From Miscanthus floridulus (taxonomy: Eukaryota > Streptophyta > Magnoliopsida > Poales > Poaceae): a DNA stretch of 64,000 bases. Position 1 is the first letter of the stretch. Every line of letters begins with the position of its first letter. The position numbers and the translations under genes were made by a program. The notes below the pieces were generated by a model. The model had not been told where the DNA came from. It did no database searches and worked only from the letters and a program-made list of their open reading frames with translations. Below are positions 36,120 through 47,446 of this stretch, in pieces. Location: NCBI RefSeq assembly GCF_019320115.1, contig NC_089584.1:74555533-74619532 (forward strand), given 5' to 3'.

Positions 36120-36701
36120 TCGCTTAGTAACCCAACACCGACTAAAGAATCTTCACAGGCGGATCGTACTGCAACTACCTATGACCAAATGGTTCATAAG
36201 CCGAAGCAACGGTGATGTCCACCTCGACACAGACGTGTCGGTCACCAAAGCGATGGTGAACACACACTACACATAATTGGGTCGTTGTGCAAGGTGACTA
36301 TGATGTTTACCTCTATAGACGTCTTGGTAGTCGAAGCAACAGCAAAGATGCACCACAGATAGTCAGGTCAAAGTACAAGGTGATGGTGTTGGTGACCACT
36401 ACATAGGCAGTTGATGTGCCCACATGACGGTGATGATAGCCTCCACACAGGCGGATCATTTACCAATGCGACAGTGTTAGTGTATACCCACACAGCTGGG
36501 TCATGCTCCAATGCGATGGAAGTAAGGACCTTATCACGGATGGATTATAAGCCAATATGGCGGTGTAGTGTACACCACAGTCGGTCTAAGATGCCAATGG
36601 TGATGGCTATGACCATCACTGTCGATAGCTTACTACCGAGGCTGAAATTGGACTATGATGGGTGTTATGACGTGGCTGTGAAAGGTCTGAATATAGTAGT
36701 G
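36120..36701. repeat. Degenerate short-motif array, CACTA-like subterminal region
   Basis: A motif like CCGAAGCAACGGTGATG recurs in variants (CCAAAGCGATGGTG, CCAATGCGACAGTG, CCAATGCGATGG, CCAATATGGCGGTG), together with two ACAGGCGGATC copies. The array ends with TGAATATAGTAGTG (36688-36701), whose reverse complement begins CACTACTATATTCA. This is the organisation of CACTA transposon ends in grasses. A CACTACAAATAAAA string at 33144 could be the other end, but no matching 3-bp duplication was found. Open readings across the array are not conserved proteins. Confidence 0.4.
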
Positions 36702-36959
36702 TTTGGAACTGGCAGTGATGAACTTTCTATAGTAATGATTTACTTGTCATTATTATTTTCTATAGTTTCAATCGCCGTTTTAGTTTCTAAAGCCACAAAT
36801 TATTACAAACTTCTCATATGCCAGAGATTTTAGTTCTTAGCTAATGATTTTAGGGGAAAGTTAATGATTCTAGGGAAAAGGTTAATTTACTTCTCATTAT
36901 AAACTAACATGCCAGCCGATTTATAGGAAAAGTGAATGAACTTATCACCTTTGTTTCCC

Positions 36960-36967
36960 TATAAATA
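36960..36967 (+). promoter_or_regulatory. TATA box of the PLATZ gene
   Basis: TATAAATA lies 75 bases upstream of the ATG. This leaves room for a leader of about 45 bases. Confidence 0.5.
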
Positions 36968-37034
36968 TAGCCATTTCCTTCGCTGACAAACCTGTGCAGC
37001 GACACAAAGTACATCATAGGTCATTGGTTTAATA

Positions 37035-38077
37035 ATGAAAAGAGCGGAAGTGCCTTCATGGCTAGAGTTATTACTTGCAACACAGTTCTTTACCATTTGC
37101 ACAACCCATTTTCTTGCTACTCGCAATGAGTGTAACCTATTTTGCACCCAGTGTGAGGCGGCACCAAGAGCTCTTTGTTGTCATTGTCGTTCATGTGACC
37201 ATTCCACTCATCGTGTAATCCAGGTACATTTGTAATCATAACATTAAAAAAGTTTGAAACTTGACATATGGGACATGGCATACAATTCAATAGTTTGTGA
37301 TACTGATGTCTTTATTATTATTACTTTTTCTTCAACTTGCATCCAAGACACATGCATAAAACTTTACATGAAATGTGTTATATGTTTGGCATGTTCCAAT
37401 CACTTGCTGGCCATGCATATTTAATTAAACGAGCATGTAATATGTTCTAGTTGATAGCATTTAAGTTTCTAATAATTGGATCTTTCAGATAAGGCGGTCA
37501 TCATACCATGACGTCGTCAGGGTTTCAGACATTGGGGACATTCTTGATATAAGAGATGTGCAAACTTACATAATCAATAGTGCAAGGGTTGTATTCTTGA
37601 ATGAGCGGCCACAACTCCGTAGTTCTGGTGTCTCCATTAGTAAAGCATCTTCATCATCCTCACACAACTGTAAGATGTGTGGTCGTGCTCTACTTGGTGC
37701 ATTTCGCTTTTGCTCTCTTGGATGCAATGTAAGTTATTATGTATTATAAATATTAAGTTTGTTAAGGTATAAAAAGAAGTAATAAGTTTGACAATTATTG
37801 TACTTCAGATCGTAAGTTATATTTACTAATTTCACACATTTGAAATTATCACATTTTGCAGCTCAAAGGCATAAAAGAGGATATGGATATGCCAGTCATG
37901 GTGGAAAGCAGACTTGAATATGGAGGAAAGGACATTGTGACCAGCAATGATAATGTTGGTTCAAGCACTGCTAGTATCAAAGATAGCTGCAATGACAACA
38001 ATGAAGAAGAACCACCACCAAAAAGGATTGCTCGTCACCGACGCAAGGGAATTCCACAACGTGCACCATTCTTCTAA
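37035..38077 (+). CDS. PLATZ-family zinc-binding transcription factor, three exons
   Basis: Exons 37035-37223, 37489-37728 and 37862-38077. Each junction has GT and AG (CAG|GTACAT, TTTCAG|ATA, AAT|GTAAGT, TTGCAG|CTC), all introns fall between codons, and the frame is open for 214 residues. The N-terminus (PSWLELLLATQFF) and the zinc ligands are those of PLATZ proteins: CTTH, then 11 residues, CTQC, CCHC and HSTH (residues about 22-59). Exon 2 has the conserved SYHDVVRVSD and VQTYIINSARVVFLNERPQ blocks and a second Cys set (CKMCGRALL, FRFCSLGC). Exon 3 ends RRKGIPQRAPFF. PLATZ proteins bind A/T-rich DNA in the nucleus, and grass members act in endosperm and growth control. The spacing between the second and third ligand pair is seven residues, slightly longer than usual. 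No lesion was seen. Confidence 0.92.
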
Positions 38078-38147
38078 TGTGATGGTCATGACCATATACT
38101 ACATGTAGAGGCAAATAAGATGAGAAAATGTTTGTCAAGAATGAATG

Positions 38148-38153
38148 AATAAA
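38148..38153 (+). terminator. Polyadenylation signal of the PLATZ gene
   Basis: AATAAA lies 70 bases after the stop codon. Confidence 0.45.
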
Positions 38154-38159
38154 AGAACC

Positions 38160-39519
38160 CTATTCTATGTAGGGATATTTCTTCAATTTGCCAGCCTTTC
38201 ATATACATTTTTACTAGACCAAGTGATCAATGTTTTTTTACATTAATCACACAAAGTTGTTTTTAAAATAACTAATACACTACAGTTAACTGCTCGCTTG
38301 GTGTTCTAAACATTCTAATTTTCTAGATGAGAATGACCATGCAAACAAAGGTTAATAGTATACGTAAGGTTTGATGTGGGCAAACATATCCACTCTATTT
38401 CTATCCTCAAACTTACCACATGTTTTTAAATTTTGGGCATAGTATTCTTTATTGGTAGCCAATGTACCCATTTGACAGTATGGTGCAAGTTGACTTCACC
38501 AATTTACAAATATGTATAAGATAGGATTATGCAGATCATGTGGATGATAAGGAACAATATGGGTGAAGAACACCATGATCCAATAAGAAGCAACAAAGAA
38601 ACAAACACTATAAGGTTAGAGATCGCATGATATAGAGAAGTCTTTGTGCACAATATCACTATATCAACCACCGAAGTGAAAAAGAGGTCATAGGATCATG
38701 TGGTGTTGATCAATAGGATGCACAAGTTGGAAGCCAAAGGTGAACAAGGTCACCCGATCATCCATCTATGAAGATAGAGACATGCAATAAGGATGGATGG
38801 AGATAGTCGACCATTTGGTGATGTAGGATAAATTGACTATGGTTGTAGTGCTAATGGTCGACAATGGTCAAAAGCCTTACTAGGTGATCCAGATATGTGA
38901 ATTTTATGCCGTGAGATCATTTGTTGTGTGTGACCATCAGTGCAAGATGAAATGTTTGTTCTTGCAAGAACCCTAAGGGCCAACTCTAGATTTCCTCCTA
39001 AGATAGGCTTCCAAGGTAATGGGCCAGTGGTTCCGTGAAGTTATCTTTGAAAGTGCTCTGAAATTGGGACCAAAGACGTGTTGTCAAAGACTTCTGAAGG
39101 GGAACACAAAGACACATTTGAGCAGTCCAAAGCCACGATTTTTTGGAGAGGGAGAGGCAAACTGCTCGAGCCCTATTGTCTTCACAAAAGTGAGAAACTT
39201 CAGAAGGCGTGCAAGGGCAAGAAGGTTATCTCTAGCCTAGAAAGTCAAATTTGTCAGGATCATCTCCCTCTTGAGTCGATTACCTAACTAATCAGTCTTC
39301 CATTAACTATGATTAGTTACATAATAAACTTAATTGTCATCCTAGTACACTACCCATATAGAGTATTGTATATCCGACCTTCAACCAGGATCACACACCA
39401 AAAAGGACTATTACATCTCACGTCAAGCTCAACACAACATTAATAGAGTAAGGTTTACAACAAATTGTCTCCACACAATCACATAGAGTACAAGCAGAAG
39501 TCTTTTAGTAAGTACAACA
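38160..39519. other. Unassigned intergenic region
   Basis: No recognisable gene. Two overlapping plus-strand ORFs at 39019-39287 have no motif that I know. The composition is like decayed transposon DNA. Confidence 0.4.
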
Positions 39520-40550
39520 TAAGTTTTTGGTACACATCCATGGGTGTGCCAACACCATGGTGTCAAAAGATTTAGCTTCGGCAATACCTAGCAGAGCTAC
39601 TCGCGTAAGAAGAATTAGATGGTAGCACAGACACAAGATTTATACTGGTTCAGACACGTGAGGGGCTCTAGTCTAGTTGGGGGTGATGGTGTTTCTCTTG
39701 TATTCATATGCTCGGTTCTTCTAACTATGCGCTAGAATGAAGTAGATGGGATCCCGACCGTGAGGCCCCTACCCCCTTTATATAGCATAGGGGAGTTAGG
39801 GTTATAATGAGAGCGATCAATTAACAAATTGGATTCCTAATTCATTATACAGAATGCACAATAGATTGATCCTACTCAATCATCCAGATACGATGGCTCC
39901 GGATATCCTCGATACGTCTTGATCTCCAAGTCGGTGGAATCGCCCGACCTTCGTGGGCCTCCTTTGCCATGGCTTCTAGCTCGATAGATGGACATTGTTG
40001 AATATACAGGCAGTATGGGTACCCTGGCCTATATATCCGATAGTAGCCCCGTAGAACTTAATGACAAGTTGGTTAAATAGCTCTGTCTTCCCGTGGTGGT
40101 GCAAACCGCTTAATCCTCCGGTACTGCAAGTCCTGATTGGCGCTCCACGGGTGCCAAGGTCTTTTTTAATAGCGTTTTATCGTCCTCGAGTGTCGAGGTC
40201 TCCTTGGTGCTCTGTGCGAGTGCAGAGGCTTTCTCTCGCGTAACGAGAGTTATTCAGGTGACGACATGATGCGTGTAGGGATTTCGGTTCCCTAGGTGCT
40301 TGAGTGCCTGTTCGGGTGACATCATCTTGCATATTGAGATATATAGCTAGTGGGGTCTTGGATTATAAGATATATAGATATACGTTCAGAATAGAGATTA
40401 GGAGAAGGGACCTACGGTGCGGTCTTGGACTCATGTCGTTCACATGGACAGAACGATGAATGGAATCGCGGAGTCAGCAATCGGCGTCTCGGCCAGCTGG
40501 CCGATCAACAAATGGCAACTCAGCGATATTAGTATGTAGAAAATGATGAG
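39520..40550 (-). repeat. LTR-like fragment, minus orientation
   Basis: It contains TATATAA on the minus strand (39784-39778) followed by the AGGGGGTAGGGGCCTCACGG-type leader found in many grass gypsy LTRs, and a TTATACTGGTTCAGACACGT segment also typical of such LTRs. No exact ends, primer site or internal region were identified. Possibly a solo or truncated LTR. Confidence 0.4.
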
Positions 40551-40599
40551 TCTTGGAGGGGATCTGGTGTAGCGTCCTGATATTAGTATTTAGAAATAT

Positions 40600-40860
40600 A
40601 TTTGAGTGATATTAAATTTATTTTTTATAATAGCAGAGATGAGATACAGAGGTTACTATACATTATTTTTCATAACGACAGACGGTGGTAATTTAAATAT
40701 GAAACTTTTTAAATGTGAATCTAAGGGTTGTTTTGTATTATCCTTCAAATGATAGTGACAGATAATTTAAATGAAAATTAGAGGGTTTTCTACTTACCTT
40801 TCATGGTATCAGTGGTGGGTAATTTAAATACAAGTTTAGTAGGCTAGTTTATATATTTTT
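40600..40860. repeat. Three degenerate ~85-base direct repeats
   Basis: Each copy has GACAGACGGTGGTAATTTAA or a variant (GTGACAGATAATTTAAAT, CAGTGGTGGGTAATTTAAAT) followed by an AT-rich stretch. Origin unknown. Confidence 0.5.
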
Positions 40861-40871
40861 CAAAATAGCAT

Positions 40872-40955
40872 ACTCCCTTCGCCTCAAAATAGTTGACACT
40901 TTAGCTATGAATCTAGATACACATTTGTCCAAATTCATAACAAAAGCGTCAACTA
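40872..40955. mobile_element. Stowaway-like MITE fragment
   Basis: TACTCCCTTCGCCTCAAAAT is a Stowaway-type end. The piece stops at the next Stowaway element, which was probably inserted into it. Confidence 0.5.
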
Positions 40956-41218
40956 CTCCCTCCATCTAAAAAAATGATGTTTTTAGAATTTTTTTAGAAT
41001 AAATTAGTGCTCAACGGAAATTATTCATGTATTCCTTGAAGGTAAACCATACTAATTAAGGATAACCTCCTCAGTAAAAGAAATGCATGAAGACATGCAG
41101 ACTACAATCTAATCCAAATCTATTTTCCAAGAGCTAAACATCAAATTTTCTGACACATATTTGAATCCTAGAACATCAATTTTTTGGGGGCAGAGAGAAT
41201 ATTTTGGTACATAGGGAG
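40956..41218. mobile_element. Stowaway MITE (Tc1/mariner type)
   Basis: The ends are CTCCCTCCATCT and ...CATAGGGAG, flanked by TA on both sides (40954-40955 and 41219-41220). It is 263 bases long and non-coding. Confidence 0.75.
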
Positions 41219-43771
41219 TATGTGGTTTTTTTAGAAAACAACAAATCCAGTGGTTATTGTTACTATTACAATTAAAATCTACCAAACTAAATATCAGATG
41301 TTCTAAGATTCATCTTTTTTTAGTATATGTCTCATAAGGATTAATGCACAGACTCTGTCAGAGATATATCATTAGTAATACTAGCAACATGTACGTGCCC
41401 CGGAATGCACATATTGTTGCGTCGTCACCTAGACAACCCTGCGGTTTTGATATTTAGCAATCGTATCAGTGCATTGCAACATGAAGTCAGCTTAGAGTTA
41501 TTCGATGCTCACACATCCTGCATTCATCTTGAAATCGAAATCGGACATGCACTACTCTAACTCGTATATGAATGAAAGGCTTGTAGATTTTGTTCAGTAA
41601 TCATGTCAAATGTTCTAATTCGTTCTAGGATCGAACACTCAACCATGTCTGAATAGCTGCTCTAACTTGTATGGTTATGGGAAAGAGTGAAGGACCACTG
41701 AAACAGTACTTTAATATTACTATGTATTACTATTTTTCAAAGAATATATAGTTCATATTTGAAAACGTATCCAAAGCACTGCTCTTACCTACTCGGAAGT
41801 GGAGATCAAACAAACAAATTTTCTTTAGCAATAATATTACTATGTATTACTATTTTCTCCTGTCTGTTTTTCTTTATTTTTTTTAGCTTCGTCCGTTTTT
41901 ATTTACATCGTGAGTTCTTTTTTCTATCTCCACCGGTCCATCGTTCTTGGCCCTTTTTTCGTTCTTTCTTTTTCCAAATTATCTCCTTTTTTCTTATATA
42001 TAGACAAATATTAGCAAATATGTCCGTGCGTTGCAAGGGAAGTTCATTCTATGATATTGCTGGCAGCACGAATGCGGTTGCACGGCAGAGCCACACACAG
42101 GCACAACGGCTGTGACGAGGTGGCTTGAATCGGCAGCACGGCAGAGAGACAAAGAAGGGAGAAGCAAAGAACAACGAGGACGGAGGACAGATTTCTTGGA
42201 ACAGATTTAGAGTTTTTTCAATACTTGTCTTCTCTCCTCCTCACTCCTGTCAATTAGTTTTTTTCCCTTGAGAAACCACTCCTCTCAATTAGTACATCGG
42301 CGGTGGTCCAGTTTGGGCCAGCGACCCGGACGCTGTGCCGTCGAGAGCGAGGGGGCCGGGTCTAATTCGAAGTCCCCGGTTCCTCAGCCCGTGATGGATT
42401 AGTGCTAACAGCCGACCAATTACGTACACCCCTTTCTCCCACAAGTTGTCATGGGATGCATGTAAACCAAATTTTCTTAACTTTAACTAGATTTGTAGAA
42501 AATGTGTGCAACATTCATATCTCTAAACAAGTTTATTATGAAAGTATATTCAACGATCCATCTAATCTATACCTAATGCTTAAAAAAACATCATCTGCCA
42601 TTTTTTACTTCTCTAATGTCCTCATGTTTTGGGTATTCCGTACACGACTCGTTCTCAGCATCCTCCGAATTCCTTTTCCAGTCCGGATCTAAATTTCTTT
42701 TCCAGTCTGGGTTCCATCCGTATTTTTACGGTTGCTCGTCTGTGTTCCGTCTTCCGGCACATCCGTTCCGGATTTCATCCATATTTTTGCGGCTGCTCGT
42801 CTGTGTCAATAACGCTAAAACTACGAGCCACAAGACTCGAACCCACGTCTCCAATCTCCAATAACAGAAGAGACACAACATACCAAGACACCGTATGCTT
42901 TAAGTGGTATAAAACAAAACCTTTTATATTTGATTCTTCTTTCAGCTAAACAAGTGTAAAAACATGGCATTACATGTATCACGTTCCAAAAATCCACATT
43001 GATTCGCCTTTGAGCTGCCACAGTAGCAATGAAGCAGCTGTACAGATATTTAGTTTGCATATTATTAGGTTTGACGGTTTATCTGCAGTCTTAAAAAATA
43101 GTTGATACATAAATACTTGATTTTGTTTTTTTAATTTCACCTCAGCCGTGGAACAGTATCAGATTAAATGTTATAAATGATTAGGTCTAAGTAATTTTGA
43201 AGTGCTTGATGATCATCTTGATTCGGCACTACAATAACTCAATTGCATTAAAAGTGCTTGGGTTGCGGTGATTTTCTCCTCATGGGCCATGGGATTTAAA
43301 CTAGAGTCCTGATTTTTGGTACCACGACGCTCAGACCACAGACGCATTGCATGGTGGGCATGGGGACAAGCCGAGCCAAACAGGATCAAAGTGCGTCCAG
43401 CAAAATAAAAGCCACACTTGTGGCAAAAGTTTGGCAAGAAAATGAGACTATGCCATGTGGAAACGGTGCTAAGAAAGTATGGCACATTGTAGTCGTGATA
43501 GTGAACAACACAACTACCTAAAAAATTATGGCGCGCCTAGCTTATGACGTGGCAAGTTGTGGTTATAATCCAAAAAAAGCCTAAGCCCGGCGGCCATTCT
43601 TAGACTCTAAGAAAAAAAAGACTCACATTGCAACGCATAGGCATATTTGGTAGTGATACTAATTATATATTATAAATATTAATATTATTTTATATATTAT
43701 TGGTCAAAGTTAAAAAAAATTGATTTCTTAGGAAGTAAGAACGACTTCTATTTTGGGACAGAGAAGTACGA
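41219..43771. other. Unassigned AT-rich region with transposon debris
   Basis: Two copies of a GTCCGTGCGTTGCAAGGG-like motif (about 41390 and 42018) and an inverted copy (about 43628) mark a dispersed grass repeat. A 24-base string, AATATTACTATGTATTACTA, occurs at about 41713 and 41832. CTTTTCCAGTCCGGATC and CATCCGTATTTTTACGG-type units are repeated at about 42670-42810. A Stowaway-like end (TTTTGGGACAGAGAAGTA) lies at about 43751. No gene recognised. Confidence 0.4.
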
Positions 43772-44137
43772 TGCACCATGGGACGGTCACTCCATGATCA
43801 CCAGAAGCTGAGGCCTGCACCAAGTTCTCCCATACTTGACCTGCCTCCTCACCACCATCTTGTCAACCTTGCTCCATGGGCACTCCAGCTCCGGCGGCAC
43901 CACCTCCCAGTCCTAGAGCCCCATCTCTCGCACGCACCAGTCCTTGAGAAGAGCCACACGCTCCAGCGACTTGCACACCCTGGCCAGGTATCTCACCAAG
44001 GAAATCTGCCGTAGCATCTGCTCGAACCCGGCAAGCACAAGCTCCTTGAGATGACGGTGCTGGAACGTCAATCGGTCTTATCTCACGCCCAGGTGGCGGT
44101 GCTGTAACTGGGTGATGGGCTAAGTGGATGTGCAGGA
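43772..44137 (-). pseudogene. C-terminal part of an F-box/FBD-like LRR gene, split by element 3
   Basis: On the minus strand, after an early TAG and TAA, the reading gives HLKELVLAGF, then VRYLARVCKSLERVALLKDW, and ends at a TGA near 43772. HLKEL, GF and CKSLERVALLK blocks are typical of the end of FBD-type F-box/LRR proteins of grasses. One TAG sits where WDW would read LWDWE (near 43918). The sequence stops at the TG end of element 3 and continues in the same frame at 56799, after removing the element and one copy of the target duplication. Confidence 0.45.
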
Positions 44138-47100
44138 TGTAACACCCAAAAATTTTACTACAAATTAGCAATTAATTTTTAGCCTTTATTAAATTTTCTA
44201 GGTATTTTTTTAACTTAGGCCAAATAATAAATATTTGATAAAATAAACTATAAGGTTTAGAAACATGTTTGTTGCATTCATACCGAAGCATATTGTTTTT
44301 GGTTGAGTGTAGAGCTAGTTGATTTGAAGTTGAATGCAAATTCCATTTGAATTTGGCTTAGTATTGAAAAATAGATTTGGAAAAGGATTTGTTTTTGAAA
44401 AAAAAATACCTTTCTTCCATTTTCAGCCCAATCCCATGTTCTGGCCCAGCCCCTTTTCCCTTCCTTCCTGTGCTGGCCCGCTGGAGGCCCAGTCGCGCCT
44501 CCCCTTCCTCCCGCACCGGCCCGCTCCGCGCGGCCCTTTTCTTCTCCCGCGCGCGCACCGGATCGCACCGCGCGGCCCAGCTCGGCCTGCTCCGCTTGGC
44601 CTTCATCGCCCGCACGCGCTGCCCGTCTGCTCTCTCCCTCTCACTATGCACTGGCCCCATGTGTCAGCGTCTTTCCTTTCTTCTTCCCCAGCATTTCCTT
44701 TCTTTTCGCGGCGCACTTTCCTTTCTCCACCGCCGTCGTTGGCGCTGCCGGCATGGAAAGCCACCGCCGTCGCCCACAAATGGCAGGCGGCCAATCCCGC
44801 CCAAATCTTCTCGCTTCCCTTCCTTTTTCCGCGCACCGCCGGGCCTATAAAACTCCACGCCGACCCCTCCTCCCTCTCCCATCCTCTGCTCACAGTCCAA
44901 TTCCACCGCCACCGGTGATTCACCGTACCAGCACCCCACTTCTCGACGCCGACGCCACCAGGAGATCCGCTGTGCTTCCCCGCGCCTTTAGGTACCTCCA
45001 ATTTCATGACTTGGTCATGGATTCTCCCTCACCCGCGCCACTTACTCTCTCTCCAGCCACCGTCGTCGACGAACCACCCCTTCGGAGGCCTTCCAGACGC
45101 CGCAGACCCCTTCATCCGAGTCACGGTGAGCTCCCCATCCTTCCCATGTCTTCGGTTCGCCGTCTTGCACTCTAGAACGCCGTACCAGTGACCTCCAGAT
45201 GCTCCGATGCCTTCCTCGCCTCGGTAGCGCCTCCATAGTGTTCGCAAACGCTCGTAGGTCGACTAGGTGTGCTCCGTTGGTCTCGGGAGGGCCATGATTC
45301 CCAATACCGGGGTTCACCGCCGTTCCCGCCTCACTACCGGCCATGGCATACTCACCGGCATTACTGTACAGCGACATAAGTCATTAGGAGCCATCGGATG
45401 TTGACTGGATGGTCGAGATCTAATCGTACCGGTTCAGATCATAACCGGTCCACCATGGACCCGTAGACCCATCCACTGTGCCGCGTCAGCAAGTCCACCG
45501 AGCCAAGTGGTGCACCGATCCAACCCTAGAGCGCCATGTGTCATCCACTCAGCGCCGCGGTCAAACCCGCAGTCAAGCCGCGTACAGTTTTCTAGAAAAA
45601 CCCTTCTGTTTTCGTAGATTCCACCCGCAGTCCAGTTTAATTCAAAGTAATTGCATATCAGTCTTGTTTTTATTCGGTTAGGACCCTGTATTTTCCAGAA
45701 TTAGTACCCGCAGTCCTATAACCGTGAATATTCATTTTTTGTTGTTTTAATTCAAAAATAGGTTCAGTTTATTTACAGAAATGCCATCACATCTTATTTC
45801 ATGCATAACTTTTGCGTTTTAAGTCCGATTTGAGTGATTCTTTCGCTCACGTGTTTGTAGCAATACATAGAATAGATTTATAAGCTTTTCAACTTATGTT
45901 TTTACTATTTGATATACTGTTCTAATAGAAGTCTATCCTATATGCATGTAATGATTGGTATGATGCTAGATTGGTGATTGGAACACGATTAGAGGGTGAG
46001 CCATTTGAGGTGACTGAGAACCCACAGCAGGATCAGCAGTACTTCCAGGACAACTTTGAGGAAAGCAAGTGTACCAAAGGCCCCTTGTTACCTATGAACT
46101 ATTACCATTCATATTCATGCATGTGTCTAATTTGAAATACCTTTAAGGTCTTTACATAGATGATTTCTTGTACCACATATCCTTGATACCTAGGGTTTTT
46201 TTGTAGGCATTTTGGATAGATGCCGCAGCTCTTAACATAAAATAATTGTTAAACATGACTAAAGGATATATGCAATGTGCTAAAATGGAGCTTTTTAGCA
46301 ACAGATAGGGGGCTAGAGTATGGGGTTGAGTACTCTAGTGCCTCTCCATAAGGAGTTAATCCTAAAGCGGCAATCGAGGAGGTTCCGTACAACCCCGAGT
46401 GTCATATGGCTTTGACTTTAACCTATTAACTAGATTGTACTAGCTCATCTATAGCTCAAGTAAGGATAAGAGGGTATCTTTCCTTTTTCTACTAGGGTGT
46501 GTACCGTGCTGCGATGCCCATGTGTGCCACTCCTTTGTAGCTATGACTTGTTAGTGCAACTAGCTAAGGGTTTCATAGTGAAACCCTACCATACTTCCTG
46601 AGAAGAGGTGTAGTGGGCCTCGCGAACCCCGACATTGGGAATCTTGGCTCGGTGGGTAAAGATGTACAATTTCTATAGAAATATTTAACCTGTTATAACA
46701 GCCGTGCTCACGGATACGAGCGGTCTGGATCCTTCAAGATTAGTGGGTTACTATGGAAGGTGGATGGTTGGGAATTGAGATAAACATGACTATACTTTAA
46801 TGACACTTGGAAATTGGGATTGTTCATTAAAGTAGTGATTCAGGATGCTAAAATTTGATCAACTAAAATTGTGAACCATAGCCAAACAGTGTCAAGCCTT
46901 TTGAGCCTCATAGATCCCTTTGATATACTTGCTAAGCATGGTGAGCTTACACTTGCTTTACATCCAATGAAAATCCTGGATGGGTAATAGATAATGGATA
47001 TAAAGACTTCCCGGAGGATGTCCAGGACTTCTAGGGAGATGTTCACTAGTTGGAGTCCGTGTGATAGTTTGGGCTGGATATTCCGCTGTGATTGTAATAA

Positions 47101-47263
47101 TATTGCCATTGAACAAACTTTGTATTAACTTTATGATGAGATATGTGATGTAATAAGTACTTTACTTTGATACTATTGCAGTTTGTGATATATGTGTGTG
47201 TTTGGACATCCTGGGCGCACATATATGAGTACTTGGTTTTGCTATGCAAAATTGGGTGTGACA
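44138..47263 (+). repeat. 5' LTR of element 3
   Basis: It starts TGTAACACCCAAAAATTTTA and ends GGGTGTGACA. The order is an AT-rich U3, a GC-rich block (about 44400-45200) with a TATAAAA box at 44846, then an AT-rich remainder. ORFs of up to 194 codons on both strands in the GC-rich part overlap each other in several frames and show no protein family. Confidence 0.88.
44846..44852 (+). promoter_or_regulatory. TATA box of the element 3 LTR
   Basis: TATAAAA, followed after about 30 bases by a CT-rich leader. In the 3' LTR the site is changed to TATAACA (about 54345). Confidence 0.6.
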
Positions 47264-47266
47264 AAT

Positions 47267-47278
47267 TGGTATCAGAGC
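47267..47278 (+). promoter_or_regulatory. Primer-binding site (initiator tRNA-Met), element 3
   Basis: TGGTATCAGAGC, three bases after the LTR end. Confidence 0.9.
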
Positions 47279-47446
47279 TATAACTGAATGTAGGACGATC
47301 AACCTAGTTAGAAATAGACGTTTCTAGGATCACATTATCTTTATTTTACTACCATTAATTTGCTATAAAATTTTTGCTTATATTCTGTTCTTTATCTATT
47401 GCCAAAAATTATTTTATTCTAATACTTAACCTTTTCATTCTTATAG

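Noticed and set aside
36411..36833. Protein-coding gene of 140 codons
   Set aside because: It runs through the degenerate motif array and has no family resemblance.
44334..45377. ORFs of up to 194 codons in the GC-rich part of the element 3 LTR
   Set aside because: Same reasons. The 3' LTR copy breaks or changes them, and the low-complexity Pro/Ser/Arg content is due to base composition.
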